Origin: JBKCUI01 sp052161625
GTDB taxonomy: Bacteria > Planctomycetota > Planctomycetia > Pirellulales > Pirellulaceae
Reading direction: 5' to 3' (one strand)
Assembly (NCBI GenBank): GCA_052161625.1
Contig: CP197412.1
Length of the DNA stretch: 64,000 nt
How positions within the stretch are numbered: the first letter of the stretch is position 1; the number at the start of each line of letters is the position of its first letter. The notes below the pieces were generated by a model. That model searched no databases. It saw only the letters and a program-made list of their open reading frames with translations, and was not told the DNA's origin. Below, in pieces: positions 36,917 through 46,782 of the stretch. A program made the position numbers and the translations under genes.

Positions 36917-38812
36917 TTCGAACATGAGAAGATTCCAAAGCCGATAAGCTTGGTTTTCACGGCCCGACATGTGCGCATCGACGAGAGACTGAATGGCCTC
37001 TTTGCGAAAGTAGCGGTGGCACTTTGTTTCCGTCGAGAGGAGTGCATCGTAGGTTCGATCGCGCAGAGAGGTCCGGAACCACTTGGCGATCGGCACACCA
37101 AAACCCATTTTCGGTCGGTTCCAGATGGCGGGTGGCAACAGGTCTTTAAAGGTCTCACGGAGCAAGAATTTACCGACGCTTCCCCTCAGCTTCAAGGAAC
37201 TCGGGAGCGAGGCGGCCCACTCGACCAGTCGGTAATCGAGGAGCGGTTGCCGGGCCTCCAAGGAGTGGGCCATGGAAGCGATATCCACTTTGGTCATCAA
37301 GTCGCATGGCATATAGGTTTGAAGATCGGCGGCGGTCGCACAGCTCACCAAATCTCGTTTGCCGGATGCTTGCCAAGCCTTTCTCAGAAAGTCGACCGGA
37401 TCGCGATCGGGCAACTCGGTGACGAAGTCCTCGCGAAAGAGATCGAGCCTCTGTGCTTCTCCAAAAATCTGAATCCAGTTCATATACCTATCAACCGGGC
37501 CTTGGCCGAGCGCCTCGCAGAACCGACGCACACGCCGAAGGAGCGATCGACGAGCTGACGAGTCGGGCAATCGTTGCAGGATCCCGGACTTTTGAAGCCA
37601 CGAAACTGGGAACCAACTCTGCAATCGATGGCTGAGCACGAGAGCCCGATAACGCTCGTAGCCACCGAACAGCTCGTCACCGCCGTCACCGCTAAGCGCG
37701 ACCGTCACATGACGCCTCGTAAGCTCCGAAAGGTACCACGTTGGCACTGCCGAGGAATCGCTGAATGGCTCATCGTATTGGTAACTCAGCTTGTCGATGA
37801 TATCGAGCGCATCGGGTGTCACTTCAAACCGTTGGTGCTTGGTCCCCACATGATCGGCCACTTGCTGAGCAAACCCGGTTTCGTCGAAATCCGCCTCCGA
37901 AAACCCGATGGAGAAGGTTTGGATGGGCTGTGCGAGCTCTTTCTGAGCAAGTGCGACGACGAGGGAGGAATCGATCCCACCCGAGAGAAATGCTCCCAGG
38001 GGTACGTCGCTTCGGAGACGTAGCCGAATAGCGTCGGTGAGAAGCTCGCGAAGTTGCTCCTTGGCATCTCTTAGCGGAAGAGGCCGCTCGAGGGACCAAT
38101 CGACCGACCAATACTTTTGAATGGTTAGCTCACCGGATTGGAACACAGCGCAATGTCCCGGCTCAAGCTTGCGAATCCCCTTGTAGATGGTGTAGGGATG
38201 TGGGACGTACTGATACGTCAGGTAGAGGTCGATGCTCCCGGGGTCGATCTCGGGACGGATAGCGGGGACTTGCAGTAAACTCTTTAGCTCGCTGGCGAAG
38301 TAGAGGGTGCCGTTTTGGAGAGTGTAGAAGAGCGGTTTCTTACCCATCCGATCGCGAGCAAGCACCAAGCGATTCTCCCTCGCATCCCAAATAGCGATGG
38401 CAAACATTCCGTTGAGGTGGTTGAAACAATCCAGCCCGAGATCTTCGTAAAGATGAACGATCGTCTCGGTATCGGAGTGGGATTGAAACCGATGACCGGA
38501 GCCTTCCAATCGATGTCGCAACTCGCGATAGTTGTAGATCTCGCCATTGAAGACAATCTGAACCGAGCCATCTTCGTTGCCGAGGGGTTGATGCCCTGTC
38601 GACAAGTCGATGATCGAGAGACGACGGAATCCGAGAGCGACGCCGAAACGATCTTGGGAATCGGTGTGGAGCCGAATCGATTCGGCCGGCGAAGTCCAAG
38701 CGCCCTCATCATCGGGCCCGCGATGCTCGAGGGCCTGCGTCATGCGATGAAGGATATCGGGCTCGATCCCTACGGATCCGAATGGCCAGACGCCTCCTGC
38801 GATGCCACACAT
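36890..38812 (-). CDS. asnB: Asparagine synthase (glutamine-hydrolysing)
   Basis: 640 residues, full length. The N-terminal glutaminase starts MCGIAGGVWP with the nucleophile Cys2, and has HRGPDDEG and NGEIYNYRELR. The synthetase domain has the ATP pyrophosphatase loop LSGGIDSSLVVALAQ and later VALSGDGGDELFGGY. It makes Asn from Asp, Gln and ATP; many close relatives act in capsule or exopolysaccharide clusters as amidotransferases instead, which cannot be excluded. No such cluster is nearby. Its 3' end overlaps the phosphodiester glycosidase gene tail to tail. Confidence 0.93.
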   Translation of the reverse strand: MCGIAGGVWPFGSVGIEPDILHRMTQALEHRGPDDEGAWTSPAESIRLHTDSQDRFGVALGFRRLSIIDLSTGHQPLGNEDGSVQIVFNGEIYNYRELRHRLEGSGHRFQSHSDTETIVHLYEDLGLDCFNHLNGMFAIAIWDARENRLVLARDRMGKKPLFYTLQNGTLYFASELKSLLQVPAIRPEIDPGSIDLYLTYQYVPHPYTIYKGIRKLEPGHCAVFQSGELTIQKYWSVDWSLERPLPLRDAKEQLRELLTDAIRLRLRSDVPLGAFLSGGIDSSLVVALAQKELAQPIQTFSIGFSEADFDETGFAQQVADHVGTKHQRFEVTPDALDIIDKLSYQYDEPFSDSSAVPTWYLSELTRRHVTVALSGDGGDELFGGYERYRALVLSHRLQSWFPVSWLQKSGILQRLPDSSARRSLLRRVRRFCEALGQGPVDRYMNWIQIFGEAQRLDLFREDFVTELPDRDPVDFLRKAWQASGKRDLVSCATAADLQTYMPCDLMTKVDIASMAHSLEARQPLLDYRLVEWAASLPSSLKLRGSVGKFLLRETFKDLLPPAIWNRPKMGFGVPIAKWFRTSLRDRTYDALLSTETKCHRYFRKEAIQSLVDAHMSGRENQAYRLWNLLMFELWLRRWNP

Positions 38813-38857
38813 GGAATGAACCCCGTGGAATAGCGCTTCGAAACGACGTAGAACCCG

Positions 38858-39841
38858 TTAGGTTACGGATTGGAAGTGACCGGCGATGAACGCCTTGGCC
38901 ATCGCCTGGGGGACTTCTGCTTCCGCCAGCACGAGATTCGAACGATTCTCTGCGACTTTGGCCTTCATCACCTGCTCCTGAGCAATTGCCTCGGCGCGGC
39001 GTTGCTCGGCTTGCGCACGAGCCATCCGCACATCTGCCTCGGCTTGATCGGCTCGGAGCCGGGCTCCAATGTTCTGACCCACTTCGATGTGGGCGATATC
39101 GATCGAAACGATGGTGAACGCGGTTTGGTTGTCCAACCCCCGCTTGAGCACTGTGCGGGTGATTAGGTTCGGGTTCTCTAGAACAACCAAATGATTTTCG
39201 GAGGAACCGATGGAGCTGATAATGCTTTCACCGACGCGTGCAATGACCGTCTCCTCGGTCGCACCCCCGATGAGCTGGGCCAGATTCGTTCGCACGGTTA
39301 CGCGAGCTTTTACCTTGAGCTCGATACCGTTCTTGGCAATCGCAGAGAGGAAGCCGTTGCCGCTATGCCTCGGATCGGGGCAGTCGATAACACGCGGGTG
39401 CACCGAAGTCTTCACGGCATCGAGCACATCGCGTCCTGCAAGATCGATTGCGGCAGCTCGCTCAAAATCGAGATCGATTCCCGCGCGCTGGGCAGCGATG
39501 ATGGCGTTGATCACGTTCATCACGTTGCCTTCGGCCAAGTAATGTGCCTCCAGGTCCTGCGTGGTAATACCGGTACGTCGAGTGGTATCGAGCCCAGCTT
39601 GAGACGCCATGATCACGGCGTTGACGATGACGTGCGGGCGAACCTGCCTTAGGTACATCCCGATCAAACTCATCATGGTTACGTCTGCGCCGCTGGTCTT
39701 GGCCTGCAGCCACAAACTTCCGAAATTCCAGAAAATGACCAAGGCGATCAAGCCGATGACGACTGCGCCGATGGCGAGCCCAATCATGAGGATGCTTCGA
39801 AAGTCCAACTGGATGTTTTGTGCTAGGAACAGGAAGTCCAT
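38858..39841 (-). CDS. floA: Flotillin-like protein FloA
   Basis: 327 residues from the ATG at 39841; an upstream start would begin inside the 17-bp tandem repeats. An N-terminal hairpin/transmembrane segment (SILMIGLAIGAVVIGLIALVIFW) is followed by the SPFH domain and an Ala/Glu-rich flotillin coil (RADQAEADVRMARAQAEQRRAEAIAQEQ). The blocks VRPHVIVNAVIMASQAGL, DLEAHYLAEGNVMNVINAIIAAQRAGIDL and KVKARVTVRTNLAQLIGGATEETVIARVGE are characteristic of FloA. It organises functional membrane microdomains. The frequent partner NfeD is not beside it. Confidence 0.95.
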   Translation of the reverse strand: MDFLFLAQNIQLDFRSILMIGLAIGAVVIGLIALVIFWNFGSLWLQAKTSGADVTMMSLIGMYLRQVRPHVIVNAVIMASQAGLDTTRRTGITTQDLEAHYLAEGNVMNVINAIIAAQRAGIDLDFERAAAIDLAGRDVLDAVKTSVHPRVIDCPDPRHSGNGFLSAIAKNGIELKVKARVTVRTNLAQLIGGATEETVIARVGESIISSIGSSENHLVVLENPNLITRTVLKRGLDNQTAFTIVSIDIAHIEVGQNIGARLRADQAEADVRMARAQAEQRRAEAIAQEQVMKAKVAENRSNLVLAEAEVPQAMAKAFIAGHFQSVT

Positions 39842-40202
39842 GAAGCGGTCCACTGTTAAATAAGTCGTGAGGGCAAGTACGCCGTGAGGGCAAGTACACC
39901 GTGAGGGCAATTGAATCGTGAGGCTGAGGGAAGGAAGGCTCTGCGAGCGGAAACGACCCTAAACCGGCCATTCCATCCCTAAAACCGACACGATCCCCCT
40001 ATTTTCCTCACCAAGGCGTGTTCAGTATAGCACGGAATTCAGCCCCTCCGGCGCGTTTCCCATCCAGCTCTGATTTATTGGCGGTTACAATACCATCCTC
40101 CCCCGCGCTCATTCCCCCGGCGCCCACTCTTTGAGTACCTTCGCATCAGGCGCTTACGCACCGACCCGTCCCCCCACCATCCAACTAGGAGCGTTTTCCA
40201 TC
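39842..40202. other. Divergent promoter region between floA and the MocA-type gene
   Basis: 361 bases. The left part holds three 17-bp tandem copies. The right part should hold promoters for both genes. The MocA-type start has AGGAG around 40187. No other element was recognised. Confidence 0.5.
39866..39916. repeat. Three 17-bp tandem repeats upstream of floA
   Basis: Copies of cgtgagggcaagtacgc at 39866-39882, 39883-39899 and 39900-39916, the third diverged at its end, with a partial fourth (cgtgagg). They begin 25 bases upstream of the floA start codon, so they may lie in its leader or promoter. Confidence 0.85.
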
Positions 40203-41546
40203 ATGGCATCCCAGCTTTCTCGCCGTCGTGTTCTCCAGTCCGCCGTCACCGCCGGAGCCTTGGTTGGCCTCGCTCCTCAACACTACCGCCGCGTCCTGGG
40301 AGCCAATAGCCGGCTCCGAATCGCCAGCATCGGAACCGGTGGCAAAGGTTGGAGCGATCTGCTCGGGGTCGCCGCCAGCCCCTCTGTGGATGTCGCCTCC
40401 CTGTGCGACGTCGATAGCTCGAAAGAGCATCTCGGACGGGCTGCGGAAAAGTATCCTCAGGCTGCGACCTTTGACGATTGGCGCAAATTGCTCGACACTG
40501 CCAACGATATTCAAGGCGTCATCGTATCAACTCCAGACTTCATGCACGCCCCGATCTCGCTGGCAGCGATGCAGCTAGGCAAACATGTCTTCTGCCAAAA
40601 ACCCCTGACGCACACCGTGTTCGAAGCTCGTCAAATGCGGCTTGCAGCCAAAAAGGCGGGAGTCGTCACGCAAATGTGCAATCAGATCCAATCCCATTCC
40701 GCATATCGCACCGCCGTCCATTGGGTTCACTCTGGTTTGATCGGAAAGGTCAAGGAGGTTCACTCCTGGCAATCGAACAATCCGACCTGGCCTCGGCACA
40801 TCGATACTCCTACAGGCTCAGACCCCGTTCCCTCGCACGTTCGTTGGGATCTTTGGCAAGGCGTTGCACCCGAGACGGCCTACAAAGCAAATCTCTACCA
40901 CCCATTCAACTGGCGTGGTTGGCAAGCCTTTGGGACTGGGCAACTCGGGGACTTCGGTTGCCATATTCTCGACCCCGTCTTCAAGGCCCTGAAGTTGACT
41001 TCCCCTGTCTCATTGCAAGTCGCTGCACCTCCTCTCAAGAAGGAGAGTTGGACTGACCGATGCACGGTCCAGTATCTATTCCCAGGAACCGAGTACACGG
41101 CTTCCGATCGACTGCCTGTGACTTGGTACGACGCTGCAGGTGTCGAGCCTCCTCGAGATCGCATCCGGGATATTCCCGCCGACGTGGTGCTGCCGAAAGC
41201 CGGCTCGGTACTTATCGGTGAAAAAGGATCGCTAGTCGTTCCCCACGTCGCGATGCCGAGCGTTTACCCGAAGGAACGGTTTGCTGCTGAAAAGCTTGAG
41301 ACGCTTCCGAACGTCGATCACTACACCCAATGGGCCGATGCGTGTCTGGGGAACGGGGCGACCACCTCGCACTTCGACTACGCTGGTCCACTGACCGAAG
41401 CGGTGTTGCTCGGAACGATCGGAATCCGCTTCCCCGACCAACGCTTGGATTGGGATGCCGAGAAACTGCGTATCACCAACGTCGCTGCGGCCAATGACTA
41501 CCTGAGCAAAGCCTATCGCAAAGGCTGGGAACCGGCAGGGATTTAA
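40203..41546 (+). CDS. Tat-exported Gfo/Idh/MocA family oxidoreductase
   Basis: 447 residues from the ATG at 40203, preceded by AGGAG; an upstream start at 40131 is unlikely. SRRRVLQSAVTAGALVGLA is a twin-arginine signal. The NAD(P)-binding fold follows: LRIASIGTGGKGWSDLLG, then the family motif EKP variant in HVFCQKPLTHTVFEARQM (QKP rather than EKP). The C-terminal half is the usual beta-sheet substrate domain with LGDFGCHILDPVF. These enzymes oxidise or epimerise sugars and inositols; exported copies are very numerous in planctomycetes. It converges on the PHP gene with nine bases between stops. Confidence 0.92.
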   Translation: MASQLSRRRVLQSAVTAGALVGLAPQHYRRVLGANSRLRIASIGTGGKGWSDLLGVAASPSVDVASLCDVDSSKEHLGRAAEKYPQAATFDDWRKLLDTANDIQGVIVSTPDFMHAPISLAAMQLGKHVFCQKPLTHTVFEARQMRLAAKKAGVVTQMCNQIQSHSAYRTAVHWVHSGLIGKVKEVHSWQSNNPTWPRHIDTPTGSDPVPSHVRWDLWQGVAPETAYKANLYHPFNWRGWQAFGTGQLGDFGCHILDPVFKALKLTSPVSLQVAAPPLKKESWTDRCTVQYLFPGTEYTASDRLPVTWYDAAGVEPPRDRIRDIPADVVLPKAGSVLIGEKGSLVVPHVAMPSVYPKERFAAEKLETLPNVDHYTQWADACLGNGATTSHFDYAGPLTEAVLLGTIGIRFPDQRLDWDAEKLRITNVAAANDYLSKAYRKGWEPAGI

Positions 41547-41555
41547 GGCCAGGAC

Positions 41556-43541
41556 CTATCGCCCGGTCGACCGCAGCGATTCGACTTGCGTCGCAACGCT
41601 GCTATCGAAGCGTTCCAATTCCTTTGCCAACCCCTCGCGGTCCTCGCCAAACTGTTCAAGTAGTCGCGAGGCATAGGTGTTGGCGGATTGATATGCACCA
41701 TCCCCGTCCGCATCTATCCAGACGGGGTTCGTCAATCCAATGACGCGCGATGCGATCGATTTGCTGGTGGGTTGCCAGGGTCTCGGAAGAGCCCAGTGAG
41801 GGGACTGCACCCCCGGACCGGTCGCGATCACCACAAGATGCACATCATGGGCTGGTCTTGGTATACGCCAGCGGATGCTCGCCTTCTCCCCCGCAGTACC
41901 CGGGTCGTCAATCTCCATCTCGCGAAGGAGTATGCCATTGGCATATAGGGCCACGTGATCCGCTTTCGCCCAAGACGGCCCGGAGACTAAGGCTTGCACG
42001 TCCAGATGACTCCCTAGCTCGGTCGCCAAATCGCCTACCGCAAACCGATCGTTCACGCGCACCTGAGCCAGCAACCCCATACTCACCAGGAGCCTGCTTT
42101 CCTGATAGCTGCGCCAAACTTCCTCCAGATCGAGATGAGCCGGGTCGGAGTCGTTTGCTGCGACGTAAGTGCGACCTTGTCCTAGGATGAAACGGCTGAC
42201 GTCATGGGTATCGCTCGAGCCGATCGCAGCGATTCGGTGCCCGCGATTGAGCAAAGCGAACCAATCGCGAATCAATTGGTGGATGTCCGACTGCAAGGCG
42301 CCCGATGTCACCACTTCGATGGCATCGACATGCTTCAACGCGTCTGCATCGCGATGTTGTCCCGTCTTGGGATGAAAGTGTGCCCCCCCCAACGGGATAA
42401 AGCCGCTGTGGAGATCCCGAGGGTGATTGAGGGTGATGACCTCCACTCCAGGCGTCGATCGGATAGCAGGTAATAGCTTCGACCAATCCTCCTCCCGGTG
42501 ATCGACCACCGGTGCACCGGGTTGGATCGGAAACGCGTTGAAATGCCCCCGTTTGGTTGTGACTTCGTTGCCAATCACCGAAGTGAATCGATCTTGCAAA
42601 CCAAGACTCTTTTGCATCGGAGCGTAATCGGCATGGTGATTGTGGTCGGTCGCAATTGCCAGTTCGATGCCCTCCCCAGCTATAGTAATCATCCGTTCCT
42701 CCAGTCGAGCGTCTCCATGACCGCTGTGAGTGAGGGTATGGATGTGGCTATCTGCAGCGATCCAGCCTTTGGTCGAAACCTCGCGACTCAGGGAGAGCGC
42801 TACGTGTTTCGATTCACCGGGGCGTAGCGAAATGCGCGTTGTATTCGTACCCCACTCGAAACCCCGTCCTGCCGTGAGCAGGTAATCCCCTTGGGGAAGC
42901 GACAAAGTGGCCTTCCCCGCACGCGCGTAGACAACACCAATGCGAGTAGCCAAGTCGCCTGCAGGCTCCGCCCGCAACGGCTGCAACGTTCCATCTGGCT
43001 TGGTCAAAGTGATTCGGCAAGGAATCTCTCGCTTGGAGTCCTCGTCGATGACCGTGACCTCGATTTGGGATTCCTTTAGCATCGCGCTTATCGAAGCGGG
43101 AACGATGGCAATCGGTCCCACTTCGATATCGTCCAATGCATTGGGTGCCTCGATTCTCAAAACATTCTCCCCCTCGCGAAGAACCCCAGGAGGGATAGCA
43201 TAGAGGCTTTCCATGGCAGCTTCGAAGGACTCGAGCGTCCCAAGCTTCCTATCGTTGAGCTTGATCGTCCAAGTCAGCTTCACATCGCGCTGCCAAACGC
43301 GCAGGGTTTGCTCCGACGCGTTGGCTTTCGATGCAAACCGCACCTCCAAGGACTCGGCATCGACGGGTACTCCGTCGAAATGGTCCCATTCCCACTGCCC
43401 CACCTTCCCCAAATGCTGTCGTCCGGTCGTGAGCACTTGCGCATCGTCGGCTTGGGAAACACCACCGAGACAAGAAAACAGGGCCACGGCGAGGGAGATG
43501 GGGACTCGCATCACAGAGCGGCGACGAGACGATGGATTCAT
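41556..43541 (-). CDS. CehA/McbA family PHP-domain metallohydrolase, secreted
   Basis: 661 residues. A signal peptide (ISLAVALFSCLGGVSQADD) is followed by a beta-rich N-terminal half and then a PHP-type metal site: DSHIHTLTHSGHG, ATDHNHHADY, NEVTTKRGHFNAF, LNHPRD and SSDTHDVSR together supply the His/Asp ligands. CehA/McbA members were described as carbaryl hydrolases but most have unknown natural substrates. A final region carries DADGDGAYQS, possibly a Ca2+ loop. Full length. The start is followed upstream by an 86-base gap to the DinB gene stop. Confidence 0.88.
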   Translation of the reverse strand: MNPSSRRRSVMRVPISLAVALFSCLGGVSQADDAQVLTTGRQHLGKVGQWEWDHFDGVPVDAESLEVRFASKANASEQTLRVWQRDVKLTWTIKLNDRKLGTLESFEAAMESLYAIPPGVLREGENVLRIEAPNALDDIEVGPIAIVPASISAMLKESQIEVTVIDEDSKREIPCRITLTKPDGTLQPLRAEPAGDLATRIGVVYARAGKATLSLPQGDYLLTAGRGFEWGTNTTRISLRPGESKHVALSLSREVSTKGWIAADSHIHTLTHSGHGDARLEERMITIAGEGIELAIATDHNHHADYAPMQKSLGLQDRFTSVIGNEVTTKRGHFNAFPIQPGAPVVDHREEDWSKLLPAIRSTPGVEVITLNHPRDLHSGFIPLGGAHFHPKTGQHRDADALKHVDAIEVVTSGALQSDIHQLIRDWFALLNRGHRIAAIGSSDTHDVSRFILGQGRTYVAANDSDPAHLDLEEVWRSYQESRLLVSMGLLAQVRVNDRFAVGDLATELGSHLDVQALVSGPSWAKADHVALYANGILLREMEIDDPGTAGEKASIRWRIPRPAHDVHLVVIATGPGVQSPHWALPRPWQPTSKSIASRVIGLTNPVWIDADGDGAYQSANTYASRLLEQFGEDREGLAKELERFDSSVATQVESLRSTGR

Positions 43542-43627
43542 GGGTGTCCGGGCATCGAAAGAGGTAGGAACGGGGAGGGAAAAAGCAATCCCTTCAAGAT
43601 CTGGCGAGGTGCAAACGATTCCAATGC

Positions 43628-44128
43628 TCAGGAGCGAATCCGCCGCTGAAGAATCTCAAAGTGATGGTCTAAATGTCCAAATATCATTCCGCAAAGCATG
43701 GAAACGTCCATCTCGTAACCGGCTGCGCGACCGGATCGTTTCCAATCCTCCGGAGACAAGTTCGCAAATAGCGATACCGAAGCGGCTCGAACCGTTTGGA
43801 ATTCGTCCACCAACTGAGGCCAATCGATTTCATTCGCATGGGAACGACGCACGAACTCATGTTCATCGAACGAAGGGAGCGGCTCGCTGGCCCCACGCGC
43901 GAACCACAAGGTCCGAAAGGCAAAAACGCGCTCGGTATCGGTGATGTGATGAAGGACCTGACGAACCGTCCAGGTGTAGGGTGTGTGCAGCACGGTCGTG
44001 GATGCTGACTCAACGCGTTCCGCCCAACGAACAAATCCTGTCCCCTGAGAGCGTAGCTGCTCGACTGGCTCCGCTCCCACCACGACGCGATTCAAGTACT
44101 TCTGGAAATAAGGTTCTTCGTGTTGCAC
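43628..44128 (-). CDS. DinB-like four-helix metal-binding protein
   Basis: 166 residues from a GTG at 44128, which gives the normal DinB length; an ATG at 44212 would overlap the stop of the upstream Usp gene by 44 bases. Helix-rich sequence with TWTVRQVLHHITDTERVFAFR and a C-terminal GMIFGHLDHHFEILQRR. The His residues in VLHHITD and GHLDHHFE are in the positions of the DinB/YfiT metal triad. Related proteins are damage-induced or act as bacillithiol or other thiol transferases; the activity here is unknown. It is likely co-transcribed with the upstream Usp gene. Confidence 0.8.
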   Translation of the reverse strand: MQHEEPYFQKYLNRVVVGAEPVEQLRSQGTGFVRWAERVESASTTVLHTPYTWTVRQVLHHITDTERVFAFRTLWFARGASEPLPSFDEHEFVRRSHANEIDWPQLVDEFQTVRAASVSLFANLSPEDWKRSGRAAGYEMDVSMLCGMIFGHLDHHFEILQRRIRS

Positions 44129-44168
44129 TCGATGATCTTTCCGGAGGCAAATCCAATCGACATGAGGA

Positions 44169-45035
44169 TCAGCGACTGATCCAGATGGAACAGGGAGCAT
44201 GCCGGAGGACATACCTGGTGACGCTACCCAATAGAAACCGCCCCATTAGTCCTCTGCCGGTATCTCCCAGTATCATCAAATCCGAGTGATGTTTCGTCGC
44301 GAACCGAACGAGCGTATCCCCCACATGGTTCGCTTCTTCTACATGAATCGATGCCACCGGAAAACGATGTTGGCATTGGATGACGGTTTGGGCAAGCTTC
44401 GCTTGCATGCTCTTTTTGCTGTTGGACGTGTCGATCGCGATGGGGATATCGGAGTAGATAAAAGGTAACCGAACCACACCTACAAAATCTACCTTGGCAG
44501 GAACCGTCCAACCCGCTTCGCAGAATTTGCTAAATGCGTTGCTGGAACGGTCCGAGTCATCGATGCCGACGCAGATCCGCAGCTCATGCTGCTTCAATTC
44601 TTCCAGCATCTGCGAACGAGCTACCAGCACCGAACACTTCGCATGGGTCGCAACAAAATCGCTGACGCTCCCCAGGAGAAATCGATCAATCTTCGTATGG
44701 CCAGTCGCTCCCAGGACGATCAAGTCGACTTGCTTTTCCGCCGCCGTATCGACAATCGTTTCCCCTGGATGACCATCGATGACCAACGTCTCTACTGTCG
44801 CATTTGCACCATGGAAAAGATGGGCCGCGCGTTGGCACGCCTCCAATCCTCTCGCTTTCTCTTCTGCAATACAACGATCGACGACGCTCTGCGACTCGAC
44901 GACTCCAAAAAACTCGTACGCTTGATTGACGAATAAAATCGTGAGCTCCAGCCGGTCGCGATGGGGCAATCGCGCGAGCAGGGAAGCGGCATCCGTAGCG
45001 GTTGAAGATCCGTCGGTAGCAAGCAGTATTTTCAT
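44169..45035 (-). CDS. Tandem-domain universal stress protein (second copy)
   Basis: 288 residues with two Usp domains. The first begins MKILLATDGSSTATDAASLLA and has VLGATGHTKIDRFLLGSVSDFV; the second begins ELRICVGIDDSDRSSNAF and has ILGDTGRGLMGRFLLGSVTRYVL. Both keep an intact G-2X-G-9X-G-S ATP-binding motif, unlike the copy at 3039-3968, where the loops are degenerate. Both domains are therefore expected to bind ATP. It precedes the DinB-like gene on the same strand. Confidence 0.93.
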   Translation of the reverse strand: MKILLATDGSSTATDAASLLARLPHRDRLELTILFVNQAYEFFGVVESQSVVDRCIAEEKARGLEACQRAAHLFHGANATVETLVIDGHPGETIVDTAAEKQVDLIVLGATGHTKIDRFLLGSVSDFVATHAKCSVLVARSQMLEELKQHELRICVGIDDSDRSSNAFSKFCEAGWTVPAKVDFVGVVRLPFIYSDIPIAIDTSNSKKSMQAKLAQTVIQCQHRFPVASIHVEEANHVGDTLVRFATKHHSDLMILGDTGRGLMGRFLLGSVTRYVLRHAPCSIWISR

Positions 45036-45273
45036 CGCTCAGTTTCCTTGATGTTCTGGAATGGGAGGGAGGGCAAAGAGTCGAACACGGGAACACGCCT
45101 TCGCCATCTCGTTATAGCACGATCCCTGCAATCGCAGTACCAGCCACCGAATCCTCACTCGAACCGTGCCAATTCGAACCAACCCGAAGGGGTGACTGGG
45201 AACCGAGCGCTCCTTTTCTGCCCTCCGGATGCGCGCAACGCCTTGATGGGTTTCCACTGGGGGTCGGGAGAGT

Positions 45274-46761
45274 TCAAAGAAGCGGCCCCATGAGTCGAGC
45301 GGTCTTTTCTCCGAATCGAGTAAGGAAAGAACGGCTGAACCAAGCCACCGGATCGATCATTTCCGATTGATTCAAATAATCCTGCTGCAGTGTCCGCAGT
45401 GTATGGGTGAAGGTGGCATCGTACACGGCGAGGGTGAGTTCAAAGTTCAATCGAAAGCTGCGCGGATCCATATTGAGCGAACCGAACAGGCTGATGTGTC
45501 CATCGATCGTCACGCTCTTGGTGTGCAGCAGTCCACCATGAAACTTGGCGATGAACACACCTGATTGCATGAGGTCTCCCATAAAAGCTTGGCTTGCCCA
45601 TCGCACCAACAACGAGTCGACGATCGCAGGTACCACGACGATTACCTTCACGCCGCGTTGCGACGCGGTAGCCAAGGCCATTTGCAACGCTTCGCTAGGA
45701 ACAAAATAAGGGGTCGTGATCACCAGTTCTCTGCGAGCGAGATAGATAGCGGTGATCAGCAATCGTTCAATCGCTTCCACTTGATTGGCCGGTCCCGACG
45801 GAAGGACTTGAACTACCGCGGTCCCTCGTTTGCGAATCAATTGATCACCCGTCACGTCGGGTAACTCGGTTCCCCCCAATTCTGTTTCAACATACCAATC
45901 TTGCTGAAAGGTGATGGCCAATGCTTCGACCGCCGGGCCTTCCAGTCGGGTCATCGCATCGATCCATTGCCCGACGCCAGCCTCGCTTTTGAAGAATCTG
46001 GGATCGACCAGATTGAGACTACCTGTCCAAGCGATTTGGTCATCGATCAGCACCAGTTTTCGATGCATGCGGAGATCGAACCGTACAAAGGGAATACGCC
46101 AGATCCCTCCGGGCAACGCCGGCTCGACCCGGATGCCCTTGCGCCGGAGAACTTGGATCGTATCGCTGCGAAGAAATGGCAAGCTGCCGATGCCGTCGAC
46201 CAAAATGCGACAAGTCACGCCGCGATCGGCTGCTCGCATCAATGCTTCGGCGATATCGCGCGTTCGCCCCGCATCGTGCCAAATGTAGAACTCCATATCG
46301 CAGCTGACCTGAGCACCATCGATGTCTTGGATCATTCGATCGAAGACATCCTCCCATTCCTTTAGCAGCTCGAAGTGATTGCCGGGCAACGCTGGTACCT
46401 CGAGCATGCGTTCCGCAGCCCTGGCCAACATTTCACAATCTTCCCCCACCGATTGCCAATGCACCCGCAGGTCCCCACGATCCAGCTTTCGATAACGGAC
46501 CCGGGAGGGCTCTCGAAGCTGCCTTACCAATCTCGCGCGGCGTGAACCAAGTCGCAGTTCGCCGATCAGCAAGTAAATTCCGGGCCCGAGCATCGGGAAC
46601 ATGAACACCACGGCGATCCACGAAAGAGTCGCCCCCACCGAGCGATTGCTCATGATGACACGGATGACGATCGTCATCGTCAATCCGGTGTGGAGCAGCA
46701 ATGCGATGATGCCCCAATAGAATTCGGGGAACTCTTGCAGACTCGGCAGAACACTCAGCAT
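45274..46761 (-). CDS. cls: Cardiolipin synthase
   Basis: 495 residues. Two N-terminal membrane helices (about 16-36 and 44-66) lead to a phospholipase D core. The two catalytic motifs are HRKLVLIDD (His233) and HTKSVTIDG (His413), each with a following GS, as required for the phosphatidyl transfer between two phosphatidylglycerols. Length and layout fit ClsA-type enzymes. It lies 21 bases downstream of a metallophosphoesterase gene and is probably in one operon with it, suggesting an envelope-lipid theme. Confidence 0.93.
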   Translation of the reverse strand: MLSVLPSLQEFPEFYWGIIALLLHTGLTMTIVIRVIMSNRSVGATLSWIAVVFMFPMLGPGIYLLIGELRLGSRRARLVRQLREPSRVRYRKLDRGDLRVHWQSVGEDCEMLARAAERMLEVPALPGNHFELLKEWEDVFDRMIQDIDGAQVSCDMEFYIWHDAGRTRDIAEALMRAADRGVTCRILVDGIGSLPFLRSDTIQVLRRKGIRVEPALPGGIWRIPFVRFDLRMHRKLVLIDDQIAWTGSLNLVDPRFFKSEAGVGQWIDAMTRLEGPAVEALAITFQQDWYVETELGGTELPDVTGDQLIRKRGTAVVQVLPSGPANQVEAIERLLITAIYLARRELVITTPYFVPSEALQMALATASQRGVKVIVVVPAIVDSLLVRWASQAFMGDLMQSGVFIAKFHGGLLHTKSVTIDGHISLFGSLNMDPRSFRLNFELTLAVYDATFTHTLRTLQQDYLNQSEMIDPVAWFSRSFLTRFGEKTARLMGPLL

Positions 46762-46782
46762 CGCGAAAGTGAATCCTGTTGT

